Made by a program: the position numbers and the translations under genes
Assembly: GCF_022682495.2 (NCBI RefSeq)
Contig: NC_071389.1
Location: forward strand, 62,642,239-62,706,238
Source of the DNA: Desmodus rotundus
Taxonomy: Eukaryota > Chordata > Mammalia > Chiroptera > Phyllostomidae
Length of the DNA stretch: 64,000 nt
Direction: 5' to 3'
The notes under the pieces: generated by a model
The model's database searches: none
Seen by the model: the letters and a program-made list of their open reading frames with translations, nothing else
Told to the model about the DNA's origin: nothing
Part shown: positions 35,501 through 47,300 of the stretch, piece by piece
Numbering within the stretch: position 1 is the stretch's first letter
Layout: every line of letters begins with the position of its first letter

Positions 35501-36004
35501 ACATTTTTAACAGCTTTCTTTAGGTATATTTGACACAATCTAATTTTTGAATGAATAAATGAATAAAAAAGAGAAATAAAGGTTAAGGAAGCAGTCCTCT
35601 GTTTGGATTATGTGCATCCTTGGGAATTACTTACTTGAGGCTACATATTGGAGGTCATTAAAACAGTCTTATCATGACTCACATGTAATTAATAAGAAAA
35701 TAGACTGAATTTGAATCAGTGGTTTTAATAATAGTGATTGTGGCTTTTGAGAATTTAAACCCTACATATCTATGTCACTGTTTTTTAAACTCTGTACTCT
35801 GTCGTCGTTTCTTTGCAAAGAATAGACAATGGTGTCACCATAAAATGATAATTCATGCAATATTTTTTTCCGGAGATCTGAAGAAAGTACAGGCCTGCCC
35901 CATAAGATAAAAAATATATATTAAAAACTGCTAAGACTGCCACTCTCTGGTATAAGGGCTGCAATCACCAGGCAAACCCCTGGATATCCCCTGGTGGCGC
36001 TTCT

Positions 36005-36185
36005 GATACAGACACTATTCCAACGGTGTGGATCAAGGACCAGCAGCCTCCGCAGCACCTGGAGCTTGGTAAACCTGCAGAATATGGGCCTCCCCTTTAA
36101 CCTACAGAGTTGAAATCTATATTTGAATAGATGATTCTTAGGTACATTTTGTCTGGAGATCCAGAGCCCCAGGTACCTGAGCCCC
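36005..36185. mobile_element. MER5-like hAT non-autonomous element, decayed
   Basis: The phrases gaccagcagcctccgcagca, cctggagcttggtaaacctg and a late ccagagccccaggtacc block resemble the MER5 family. Termini are not clear. Confidence 0.5.
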
Positions 36186-36994
36186 AAGAACAGAAGGGGG
36201 AGCCCTAATACCCCGATTGCCAGATCTTTCACTGGGGTGCAGTTGCTTTCTGTTTTTTTCCTGGGCCAGTGAGGTTAAATGGAGTATTCCAAGTAGCAGA
36301 GGAGAGGAAGGAAACCAGAAGATCTGTTGCCCTTGGCAGGGAGGGGGTGTTTTGGGGGGCAGCAGGGAATTCTGGCAGAGCTCTGGAGCCTCAGAGACAT
36401 ATTGTTGTAGAATTAGAGCAGGAGGAAAAGAGAAGGGGAGACTAGGGAGAACAAAGTAAAAATGCTGTGCTTCTGCTTTCCTTTGTTGTTCTCTGGGTCT
36501 CTCTGGTTATTTTTCATCTCTTTAAAAAATTTCCCATACAGTTCTGCCTTCTCTTTCTTTTCTTCTCTGGAAAGTAACAATAGTGATAATGGTAACATCT
36601 TACACGCACCTGCTGCTATATACTATCAGGTGCATAACAGATGAGATTTTATAGAAGGCAGTTTTATGCCCATTTTGCAAATGAGGAATGTTCCATATTT
36701 TCTTTATTGTTTATCATTAAAAGTAGTTCTTGTTTTCCATTTATTGTGGCAAATTTTGGAGGGTATTTTTCATGCATTGATACAAAGTCATCCGCAGGAT
36801 TATTGTCACAGTGAGGTGAGAAGGAGGCTTAATAGCAAACACGTGGAGGTAAAAGGCTGCATGGGGAGAATTCAGAAATTAGAAATGAAGTGTAAGAGCT
36901 CCATGCTCTGGCATTGTGATGACTCAGCAAACACAGAAGACTTCCCAGACTCTCCTGGACCTTCTACTTCACTCCTTTGCTTTGAAAATGAGTA

Positions 36995-37636
36995 CAGTGG
37001 TCCTGCCTTACCCACAGGGACCCCCAGTGGATGTCTAAAACTGCAAAATAGTACTGAACTCTAAATATACCATGTTTTTGTCTATATATAGATGCCTATG
37101 ATAAAGTTTAATTCATAAATTAGGCACAGTAAGAGATTAACAATGACTAATAATAAATCAGAACAATTATAAAACTATACGATAATAAAAGTTATGTGAA
37201 TGTGGTCTCTCAAAACACCTTATTGTGCTGTACTCACCTTTTCAATGAAAAGAAGCACTGTATGGCTTCTCTTTGGCATATCCAACTTGCCAGCATCACT
37301 CCTCTGGCCATTTGGAGGCCACAATTAAGTAAAATACACATTACCTGAACACACAGTGATACCGTAACAGTCAATTTGAAACCAGGATGGCTTCCTAGTG
37401 CCTAAATCATAGGTCATGTATATAGCGTGAATATGCTGAACAAAGGAATGATTTGGGGCCTGCGTAGGGTGGATGGGAACGCCATGAGTTTTTTTCACAC
37501 TACCCAGAACAGCGCACAATTTAAAACATATTAATGGATTATTTCTGCAATTTTCCATCTAACATTTTCAGACCAAGGTTTACCCCAGGTGACTGAAACC
37601 ATTTAAAGTGAAGCCGTGGATGAGGGGAGACTACTG
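36995..37636 (+). mobile_element. MER2 (Tigger-type) DNA transposon, near full length
   Basis: It begins CAGTGGTCCTGCC after a TA (36993-36994) and ends gagactactg. Shared inner phrases (cctatgataaagttta, aattaggcacagtaagagat, taataaaagttatgtgaatg) identify it with the interrupted copy at 9486. At 642 bp it shows what that copy looked like before it was split. It carries no transposase. Confidence 0.9.
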
Positions 37637-38008
37637 TGTAACTTTGAAGAAAATAGGTAAGGAAAGTGGGAAATGTGCCATCTCGGTCCCTGGCAAACGT
37701 TTGTTTTGTTTAAATTCCTAGTCCTAAGAATTTGTCTCACTTCTATTTCTATTTATTTCAAAAACTAAAGTGGCCCATAAGTCTCGTAGCCCAGCTACAC
37801 AGTAGGCTTTGCTCTCTTCTTCTGAGTGAAACTGCCACAAGTGTTGACACGAATGCCTTCATTTCGAGGCATTCGAAAGGTAAAAATCCAGAGCTTTTTT
37901 GGACTCCTCAAGGCGGCAAATCTTCTGACTTCTCTGTCACCAATTGCATTTTTTATTCACTTTCATTGTGGGTCTCCAAAGCAGAGTCTATAAAAAAAAT
38001 ACACAGAG

Positions 38009-38205
38009 CCCTGACTAGTGTGGCTCAGTGGATTGAGTGCCAGCCTGCGAACCAAAGGGTCACTGGTTCAATTCCCAGTCAGGGCACATGCCTGGGTTTC
38101 GGGCCAGGTCCCCAGTAGAGGGCATACGAGAGGCAACCACACATTGATGTTTCTCTCCCTCCCTTACCCTCTCTCTAAAAAAATTAATAAATAAAATCTT
38201 TTTTT
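38009..38205 (+). mobile_element. Bat VES SINE, young copy
   Basis: The head is CCCTGACTAGTGTGGCTCAG, followed by ggttcaattcccagtcaggg and an A-rich end. A 15-bp direct repeat, AAAAAATACACAGAG, lies at 37994-38008 and 38206-38220. It is closely related to the copy at 16475. Confidence 0.95.
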
Positions 38206-40009
38206 AAAAAATACACAGAGAAGCCTTTGAGGACAGGTTGGACTGTACAGACAAGGAACAAAGATGTCCTTTAGATTCTTTAGTTACTGAAATTGAATAA
38301 CTTTCATTCTCTTGAAAGCAGATAAAAGCAGAACAGATTCCTGTAGTGTGTATACAACATTGAAGTAAATTCTTGAACATTGTAGTCCCATTTTTTTTCA
38401 CTTCAGGCATATTTCATTTCTTAGCTATCATAAAATCTATAGACATGAGAAGCGGTATTTTTTAATGAAAGGATAAGTGGTTCTTTCTGTTCTCAAAGTC
38501 ACACTTTATCAGAAGTGGACACTATTCAGGAATGACTTGAAGTCATCTAGTCAAGTCGGTTTTCTCCTGGAGTGTCAGCCTGGCCAAAGCAGAAGGCAGT
38601 AAGAAGAGATTTTCAACAGGCCCATGGCTGACAGCAGAAAAAAACAGTTCTGAAGGTAGGTCAGAACAGAGGTGGGGGGCACAGGCTTTCTGGACTGACT
38701 GTGACTCTCCCAAGACATGGTCAGAGAATAGGTCTTGTAAGGGGCAGGTGATGAAAGTGGAATCCACTCAAGTGGCCAGACCTGGGCATTGGGTTCCAGA
38801 ACCAAGGAAGCAAGAAGCAGAGAGACAGAAATGAATGGCATGCCTGGACTCTCAGCTCAGGGCAGGCAGAGCCTGAGTGGTTTGTTCAGGTTTCAACCCA
38901 GATGAAGTGGAACAAGATTGTTCACTTACTTGTGCTCTTTATGAAACTGCATGCTCTCTGTAGCCAACACTCTCTACCCGCACATTCTAGGGGAGTTGTT
39001 GTAACTGTCGATAAGAATACGTGAAGGGAGAGCCTGATGGGAGCCCTTAGAGACCCCGCGCTGGTGAACTACTGACACAAGTATGCACGGTGGCAAGAAG
39101 AAACTCTTCCCTGCTTCTTGGAGAAAAGCTACTCTCACAGTGCGACTTAGAGCTGAATTTTTAAACGTATTTCTTTGCTGATGGAAATAATGTTTTCTTC
39201 AAATCACAAGAGATTGCCATAAGCAAATAAAATGCCAAGGAAAGTTGAAAATAAAGTGCTTTGTTCCACTCACTGAGTCACAGTTACAGGCACAGCCTTT
39301 GGAGCTGCCACAGCTCTGCATTTCTGTTCGGTAGACACAGTGCGAGCAAGCAGAAAAAACCCACAGCTGGGAAGGGGCCCCAGAAGACAAGAGAGCTAAA
39401 CCCACTCCTGGCAGCCAAGTGATGACCAGCGACATTCCATTCTCCCCCACACCCAGCAGAGCACCGGTGACAACCATGCCGTCTGTCAAGAGGGAAACTG
39501 TTCTAGAACAAGAGATACCTTCTAGATGGGCTACAATCAAAGTGGGGGCGGGGGGAGTGTTGTCCTACTATAATTTGTGGCTCCTTCAGAAGCTGGCTTT
39601 AATTTACTTTTCCTCACTCCGTGTATTCATCCAGCAACTATTTACTGAGAGTTTACTGAGCTAGGGGCAGAGCAGGTGGGATCCGCTCTCTCACATGCCC
39701 TTCAGTAGGGAGCAGACCGCCAATTGCACAATATAGGTGTGACCTTGTAACCCCATGCTTCAAAGGAGAGGGATCTGATGCTAGGAAAGCGTGAAAGAGA
39801 TGATTTGACAGTTAGGGAGCTCAGCTCAGGCTTCAATCCAGAACTTGAATTTGAAGGGAAAGCAGGTGAGAGGCAGTGAGAGACAGCAAGAGAAAAAGAC
39901 CCCTCAATACCCGTCAATGTTACATCTCTTAAACATTTCACTTCTGGTTTCCTGAGCACATGATATAGCAACAACCAATGGAACTTAAAGTCAGTTGGTC
40001 TCACTCTTG

Positions 40010-40240
40010 GACTGTGACGACACTTGTGCGACCTCGAGTGAGTTACTTAGATTTTTCTGAGCCTTAGTTGTGTCACCCATGAAATAGGCATGCTGAAGCC
40101 CATCAAAAAATAAATGTTACTTTCTGCCCCCTTGGCTAACTATCAAAATCTAAGACTCAGTGTTTTCACTGAAAAACAGAAGTAAAAAACTATACCTGCC
40201 TCAGGGGACTGACAGTTAAATAGGCTCATTTGTAAACTCT
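40010..40240 (+). mobile_element. MIR SINE fragment
   Basis: Forward-orientation MIR phrases are present: a cttgtgcgacctcgagtgag block, gagccttagttgtgtc, then tacctgcctcaggggactg. It is diverged. Confidence 0.6.
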
Positions 40241-40929
40241 AAAGCATCGTGTAATTGTCAGGTATTATTAATCACTCATAAAATATTTGAGGAGCCTACC
40301 CCATGCAAGATTCTGGGACAGGTGCTGGAGAAATGGAAGGTTGACAGAGGCAGAGTTTCACCCTCAGGAGAGAGTTGCTGAAAGAGAAATTCATTCTTTT
40401 CCCGGCTCCAGGAAAAAAAAAAAGAAAGAAAGAAAGGGGCAGCAAGGGCAGAGGGAAAGGCCTCTGTGGTCCGCCCCGGCATCCAAGCTCCTGGCACTTG
40501 GCCCTCCCTGGGGGATATCTGACACCTTCCCCCCAGCCATTAGCCAAGAGCTTGCCCAGACTATCTGACCCAAGGGCCCTAAGGGCAGGGCTGCAGGGTG
40601 GATTTTTAAATCTTCAAAATAACCAGACCAGTGAATCTTACAACAAACAATGACTTACAAAAAAATATGACTTGAGTGAACGAGTCGCGCTGACTGATGG
40701 AGAAGGCTGTCAAGGATAAGGAGAGTATAATCACCATAGACTTCTGTGTTTCTCCTGAAAGTAGATCGAACAATCCAGATTCTCTGGTTTCCAGCCCAGC
40801 CACCCAGGCCTCTCTCTTTCAAACTCCTTTTGTCTTATTTCCCTCTTCCTTTTGAGAAATATAAAATGAGTATGAGGCAGAAGATTCATTGCCCAACCAT
40901 GGTTCAGGAGAAAGCTGAGCCACAGAATA

Positions 40930-41135
40930 GGTAAGTGTGGCATTGCCGAGAGAAAAAGGACTTGTAGTGGCAGGCCTCAGATAGATCCACCCCCGATTTT
41001 GCAAAGAAGACACCTCCTTCATCACAAGTTCTAGGACCTCCCAAGTTCGGGAATTAACTATCTGCTTCGCCTTGCCGGCCTGGCACAATGCACCTAGCAG
41101 GACCAGTGTGAGTAAACCAGAGGCTTCCCTATAAC
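40930..41135 (+). promoter_or_regulatory. CLCA2: CLCA2 5' leader / proximal promoter region
   Basis: The sequence immediately upstream of the CLCA2 ATG. I find no TATA box or CpG island, so the start site cannot be placed. A short upstream open frame (41088-41111, ATG to TGA, seven codons) would lie in the leader if transcription begins upstream of it. Control of this gene is expected to be tissue-specific from its family, but no factor site is claimed. Confidence 0.4.
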
Positions 41136-41321
41136 ATGAGCTACAGGGACAATGCGGGAACTGTTTGCAGCCTGAAGATTGTGACCCTCCTGGTGGCCCT
41201 AAGTCCAGAACTCCTATTCGTGGGAGCCGAAGTGCAGCTCCAAGACAATGGGTATGATGGATTACTCGTGGCAATCAATCCTCAGGTATCCGAAGATCAG
41301 AACCTCATCCCAAACATTAAG
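41136..41321 (+). CDS. CLCA2: CLCA2 exon 1 (residues 1-62): signal peptide and N-terminus
   Basis: Starts at ATG in an ataacATGa context (A at -3). It has a hydrophobic core [10 protein letters not shown] ahead of the mature start near [20 protein letters not shown]. The donor AAG/GTGAGT leaves phase 0. The 186 nt encode 62 residues. Confidence 0.95.
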
Positions 41322-44300
41322 GTGAGTGGCAAATAGGAGGTCAAAATTATTATCCTATTAGATCAAGCCTGTCCGATTTTTAAAAAGAGCAGTGTTTCCT
41401 AAAGATCGCACCAAAAATTACAATTATGGCCAAGCCAGTGTGTTCACCTAATGCTGTGTCGTCTCAGTTCACAGACTGTTGGTCTCGTCCTCTTTTGTTT
41501 TTTGCTGTTGATTACTACTAATGTTAGTGTTTTCGTTTTCCTACGTGACTGTTTTGGGGGGTAGCAACTAGAAAAATAATGCATTGTGGCAACAAAGACC
41601 AGGCGTTTGGCTGACGGATAGGCATGATTGTGCTTATGAAAATCGTGTTGTTGGATTCCATCCCAAGGGTGAGAAATCTCAGAGAGAGTGAGAACCTTTC
41701 TTTCTACCTGACTGTTCTCTGATTGACTATGTTCACCCAATAATAAGGAAGGTTCACAGCTCTATTACTTAGGCGCCTCCTTTTGGTGATGCTCTTGTGA
41801 AATTAGTAGCATTACAAGGTGTGGTCCTGAACGTGCCCCCAGGTGCAGCATGAAAAGGATTTGTTTGGTAAAAGCTTAAAAGCCTTTCACAAAATTGGAA
41901 AAATTATACAGGCAAGCCCAGACACATAGTTAGTGTCCTAAACTCTCTTCCAAATAACCATCTAAGTTTATTTATTTTGTTCCTCAGTTTTCTGACATTC
42001 TGATGCTGTGTCTAAAAGAAATGGGTTCCTTCAACATCCTTGCATTATTTTTTATTACTACTCTATTCAAGTGTAACCAGAAAACTCAAACATAAAGGAT
42101 TTGCAATGATAAAATAAGCTTTTCTTTTATTTGGTTATAGGAAATGATAACTGAAGCTTCTTTTTACCTATTCAATGCTACTAAGAGAAGAGTGTTTTTC
42201 AGAAATATAAAGATTTTAATACCTGCCACATGGAAAGCTAATAATTACAGCAAAGTAAAACAAGAATCATATGAAAAGGTAAGAATTTGGAGTTTTACCA
42301 AATAAGCTTAAATCAAGGGGGAAAAAAAGAAACAACCAAAATATACTGTGTTCAAACCTTAAAAGTGAGAACTTAAGCAAAAATAAATCATATATTAACA
42401 TGCAAATAATATTATTGGAAAGACTTATTCACAAAATATATAGAGATATAATAAAGAAGTACAAACTATGCACAAAAAAATAAACAAAATACCATTGCCC
42501 AGGTTGCCTCTAGAAGATTCTTTCTTTGTAAATTACAGGGTCTTTCCTGAAATTTCTGGTTAAAGACCAAAAACTAGTTTTATCTACTGAGTATGAGCTA
42601 TAAAGGGAACAATTCCAATCATGACTATTTTTATGTCCCATCCTGTCAGGGCAGTAAACACGCGTGTCCAGACAGAAACGTAAGCCACCCACACATATAA
42701 AAATATGACTGTCTTCTCCTGCCAGAGTGTAAATCAGTAACATTTCACCTTACCCCGAGCATAGGACGACTTTCGAGGAGTATGGTGAGAAGAAGGAAGG
42801 CAAGGCAGTGAGTGGGTCAGGGTGGCAACTGCTCCCCCTGCCTGTCCTAGCAATGCAGTGGGAGGGTGCAGCCTCCGGTCTCACTCACCTGTGGGAGCAG
42901 GGCAGGCGGAGAGCACAAAACTGGAATCTGCAGTGCCTCCGTCTCGGAGAGAGTTTCAGCTGTCGTCTGCTGCTCCAGCAGATGTTTTAACATTAGTAAA
43001 GGAATCCCCTTCACATACAGTCTAGGTGCTTTTCAAATTTTTGCTTTTGCACTGTTTCCCCAGGCACATGAGAACTCACAAGAGCCCTTTAATAAAGAAT
43101 CTCAGTTCCCTATAGCCCTTTGGGCCGCTTGGACATCAGCCCCATTGGTTTTCCAAGCCAGACACGTTGGGGGCTTGTCTCTCCAGGGCAGGTCCCAGGG
43201 GTTGGGGTGTTTCGTGTGGAGCTCTTCTCCTGCAGGAAAGCGCCAGCCTGGTGAGATCCCTCCCTATCGTGTGTCACTGCGTTGGAGGTGCATGCGGTTT
43301 GGGGGGCAAGAGCTTGTCTCTGCCTCTGCTCCCTGTCTCAGTGTGTCCTCTGATCTTTTCTTCACGGAGGAGCAGTTTGTCTAGTTTACAGATCCTCTCA
43401 GCAGGAAATGGTCCATATGTAGCTATAGGTTCTGTGTGTCCAACTCGACGGGAGGAGGTGAGTTCAGCATCTTCCTGTGCCACCACCTTGGACTCCCCCC
43501 GCCACCGAAGGTGGCACAACTCAGTGTGATTTGAGAAAATTTTAATCTGGGAATTAGGAGGTCCACTGGAAGCAATGAAGCTCTATGGAAATTTACTACA
43601 CTCTTAAAATGGAGGTGTTTTTTTATTTAAAATGTCAAATGTTTGAAATTTAGTTGTGAGTGCATTTTGAACTCCACCTACAAGGCATTTCTTTTTTTAA
43701 AAATCTCTTTTTAAATGTGAATATAATTTATACAGTAAAATGTACAGATCTTAAGTATATAGCCCAAAGTAATTTAACATGTATATGTTTATGTCATCAG
43801 CATCACAGTTGAGATATAGAGTATTACAAGGTATTTATTTTAATTTAGGCAAATGTCATAGTGACTGACTGGTATGGGACACGTGGAGGTGATCCATACA
43901 CCCTACAATACAGAGGGTGTGGAAAAGAGGGAAAACACATTTATTTCTCACCTGACTTTCTACTAAATGATGACTTAACCACTGGCTATGGATCACGAGG
44001 TAAGTGTGATCAATCAAAAACTTGACATTTGCCAGTACTGTTTACAATATCCTGTACTTAGTGAAGAAGAGGATCAGAGAACCTGAAATTTGCCAAAGAC
44101 TTAACACATGGACAGAAAGATAGGCCACGTGCCCAGGAAGAGATGAGGAGCAAAGCGAGCCAGAAAGAGTCAAGAATCAGATTAATGACCCAGACAGTGA
44201 GTTCGGTATGAATTCAGTGAAAGGAGAAAACATTTCAAGCTAAGGATGATCAGAATATGCCCCATGAAGCAAAGGAGCTTCAAAGTTGAATGGCATTTTG

Positions 44301-47300
44301 ATAAAAAGGGAAAGAGGGAAAAAACAGTGGAAATAGTATGAATAAATATATGCCAACAGAAGAATCCAGAGTGAATTTGAGAGATGTGAGTGATAGACCC
44401 CATTAATGGGGCAGAGTGACGGCGGGTAGTGAAGCAGTGGGAGAAAATGCCGAAATACACACAAGGGTAAGCGATGGAGAGCTTCGAATGCCCAAACAAG
44501 CAAGTCACTGTTGAAGGTGTATAAGCACAGGAACGCCACCAGTAAAGCAGGGTTTTAAGATGATGAACCAGGCTGCGTGGATAACCGGGCTTCCTCAGAT
44601 CAAAGAGAGAGAAACTGAAACTTTCTATGTTCCAGATGCTGTGCTGTTTACTTTTCAAATGTTATCTTGTTTACTCCTAACAACTCTAAGTGATGAGAGA
44701 TATTCCAGAAAGGAAAAAGAGAAATAGAGGTCTGAACTGCTGTAGAATGAAGGACAAGGGGGATGTGTATGGGCGGCATTAAGGAAGACCAAGTTCTTGG
44801 CAGAAATAGAAGGAACCAACTTAAAGGGGAAATCTGCAACAAGCACGGCCGGCCGAGGCAAATTGATTGTGAGGAGCAGTGAACTATGCTGGTGGAAAAG
44901 CTCAGCCTGTGGTTGACTGTGAGTGGCTGCAGTTTGGGAGAGTAGTCAGGGTCTTAGGTTTGAAAACTGGCATTTAGTGGGTAATATCTGACTGAGAAAC
45001 TGTAGTGAGAAAAAAGCAGCTGGTGGAGGACTAACCATCTCATTCCTAATGTTTTTGTTTTTGATGTTAACATACAGTAGTATCTTTCAAATGATGTTTT
45101 CATGAATACCCTCATGAAATATAGATTGTGTTATTCTCTGTATAGTTAGCAGAGATTGGAGCAACACACGCTATAAAATACATTTTACAAGACACTTAAA
45201 AAACTTTGTAAGAGTTCTTCCTCATAACTATAAGGTGCTGATAATCTCTGCATAAACACGTAACTTCATCAGGCTCTGGCCAGATAGCTCAGTTGGTTAG
45301 AGTGTTGCCCCAATACACCAAGGTGGTGGGTTCGATCCCCAGTCTGGGCACATACAAGAGACAACCAATGAATGCATGGATGGTGGAACAACAAGTCAAT
45401 GTTTCTCTTTCTTTCTCGTTCCCTTCCTCTCTCCTCTCTCCCTCTAAAATCAATCAATAAATTTTTTTTAAAAAGCAAATAACTTCATCAGCACTTCTAA
45501 ATTCCATGAGTAGGCACAACCTTTCCCTAAACAGTTTCAGCTTGAGCTGTTGCCCTCCCTTCCTTTGTCCCAAACATTGCACAACATACCCCAGCCTGAG
45601 TCAACTTAGCAAACGCTTCCTGGGTTTCCATAACTTTAAAAAAGTCAGGAAAAACAGTGCACTTTGGGAGGGGAGTTAATCTAGAAAGCAGCAAGGAGGA
45701 AGAAGTCAGTTTTGATCTGAACATTGAAGGAAATGCAATATTTAGAAAAGTAAAAAAAAAGTTATAAAGGATTTGACGCCAAGGGTGAGGGTTTCCATGA
45801 GCTAAGAGTTGGAGATAAATACAGATGTGAAGAGTCGGGATAAAATCAAAAAGAAAGGACCATCCAAGTTAGAGAGGAAGTTCTATGATTTTTTTCTTTC
45901 TGCCTCCCTGGCCCCAAGGTTTCAATCATTGTCCTGGATAATAGAGTTAACTACCAAAAAAATAAATAAATAAAAATAAATAAAAAGGCATGCTTGGATA
46001 ACTCAGGCTGAAGAATAGGAAATTTTATTTGCTTATCTGGTGTCTAAGTTTGTCTGGGCTGCAATAACAGAATGTCATACACTAGGTGGCTTGTAAACAG
46101 CAGAAATTTATTTCCCAGTTCTGGAGACTGGAAGTCCAAGTTCAAGGGACTGGCAGATTTGGTGTCTGGTGAGGCCCACTTCCTCCTTTATAAACAGCCA
46201 TCTTCTCATTGTGTCCTCGCCTGGCAGAAAGAGGGAAGGAGCTCTCTGGAGTCTCTTTTATAAAGTCACTAATCACGTGATGCAGGCTCCACTATCATGA
46301 CCTAATCACCCCAAAGGCCCCACCTCCTAATACCTTCACATGCGGGGGTAGGATTTCAATATGTGAATTTTACAGATATATTAACAGTCAGTTCATTGCA
46401 TTTAAATGTGCTTCTCTCCTTCTTCCCCAAATCTTGACGTTATAGACCTATATGAAGCTAACTAGAAGCCTGTTAGGCAGCTTCACTGAGAAAATGGAAC
46501 TCCTCACTAGTTTCAAATAGATGTGCAAAAAGTAAATCACTGGTTTGCATTTATCGGGCTAAACATACTTCCACTCTGCCTCTTATGATGATAGGGGTTA
46601 ATGTAGAAGGTGATGAAAATGGGGTGAGGAAGAGGAAAGGAGGAGGAGGGAATTGTACTTCAACCCTTCAGAACGAGCATATATAGTCAAGTAATGTTCC
46701 ATCGTTACTGATTAGCAAGATCCATCGCTGAGAGTTTGGAAACACAAAACAAAAGCTCTCTGTTCCACAGGCAGAGTGTTTGTCCATGAATGGGCCCATC
46801 TCCGCTGGGGTGTGTTTGATGAATATAACAATGAGAAACCTTTCTACATCAATGGGCAAAATCAAATTAAAGTAACAAGGTTAGTCAATTTCTCATGCTA
46901 AAACTTCAGTTTATTTTTTTACTCCAAAATTAAGTTTATAATGGCAGCAAAACTCCATTGACAATTTTTAGTTTTATAACATTATTGCATTTTTAAATGC
47001 TTATGTTCAAATATCAAAAAGTTATTCTTAGGTACCTCGCTCCTACCACTCTCTTTACCTTGCACCTTCTCCTTCCCTCCAGATAACCATGTTTATTAGT
47101 TTCTTGTTTATTTTTTCAGAATTTCTGTAGGGAAATTTTTTAAATGCATGTTTTTCCTCACTCTTTTTAAAATAATTGTATATGGTGTTTCATTGTGTGG
47201 ATGTAACAAGATTTTTCAATCATTCCCCTATTGTACAAGTGGGTCGTTCCCAATCTTTTACTACCAATAAGACTACAGGTGATAATGCTATATATATATA

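Larger units (their letters stand above)
30031..41135. other. Intergenic region between ODF2L and CLCA2
   Basis: About 11 kb between the divergent genes. I can name an antisense VES SINE, an antisense L1 3' tail, L2 (34.9-35.5 kb), MIRs, a MER5-like piece, a second MER2 and a sense VES SINE. At about 31,640-31,880 there is a further old interspersed repeat whose class I cannot fix. The remainder, including a GC-richer patch at 40,280-40,600, is unassigned. No frame shows a recognisable domain. Confidence 0.6.
44000..46770. other. CLCA2 intron 3
   Basis: 2.8 kb containing an L2-like stretch (about 44,200-44,640, low confidence), a VES SINE (45,273-45,479), an A/T-rich simple patch near 45,955-45,985 and an antisense MST-type LTR (46,041-46,388). 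No second gene is seen; the 158-codon reverse frame at 44,182-44,658 lies in the repeat-like part. Confidence 0.6.

Noticed and set aside
40819..41274. 151-codon reverse-strand open frame
   Set aside because: Antisense shadow of CLCA2 exon 1 and its leader; no independent coding evidence.
42866..43384. Longest plus-strand open frame in the window (172 codons)
   Set aside because: It lies in GC-rich, L1-derived sequence inside CLCA2 intron 2, with no domain and no splice relation to the gene.
44182..44658. 158-codon reverse-strand open frame
   Set aside because: Hydrophobic low-complexity composition arising from an antisense A-rich, L2-like repeat in CLCA2 intron 3.
45273..45360. tRNA-like sequence with A and B boxes
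   Set aside because: It is the head of a VES SINE with an A-rich tail and target duplication; it does not form a free-standing tRNA gene.
46041..46388. Possible endogenous retrovirus with coding content
   Set aside because: Only LTR-like sequence is present; no gag, pol or env similarity was seen on either side.
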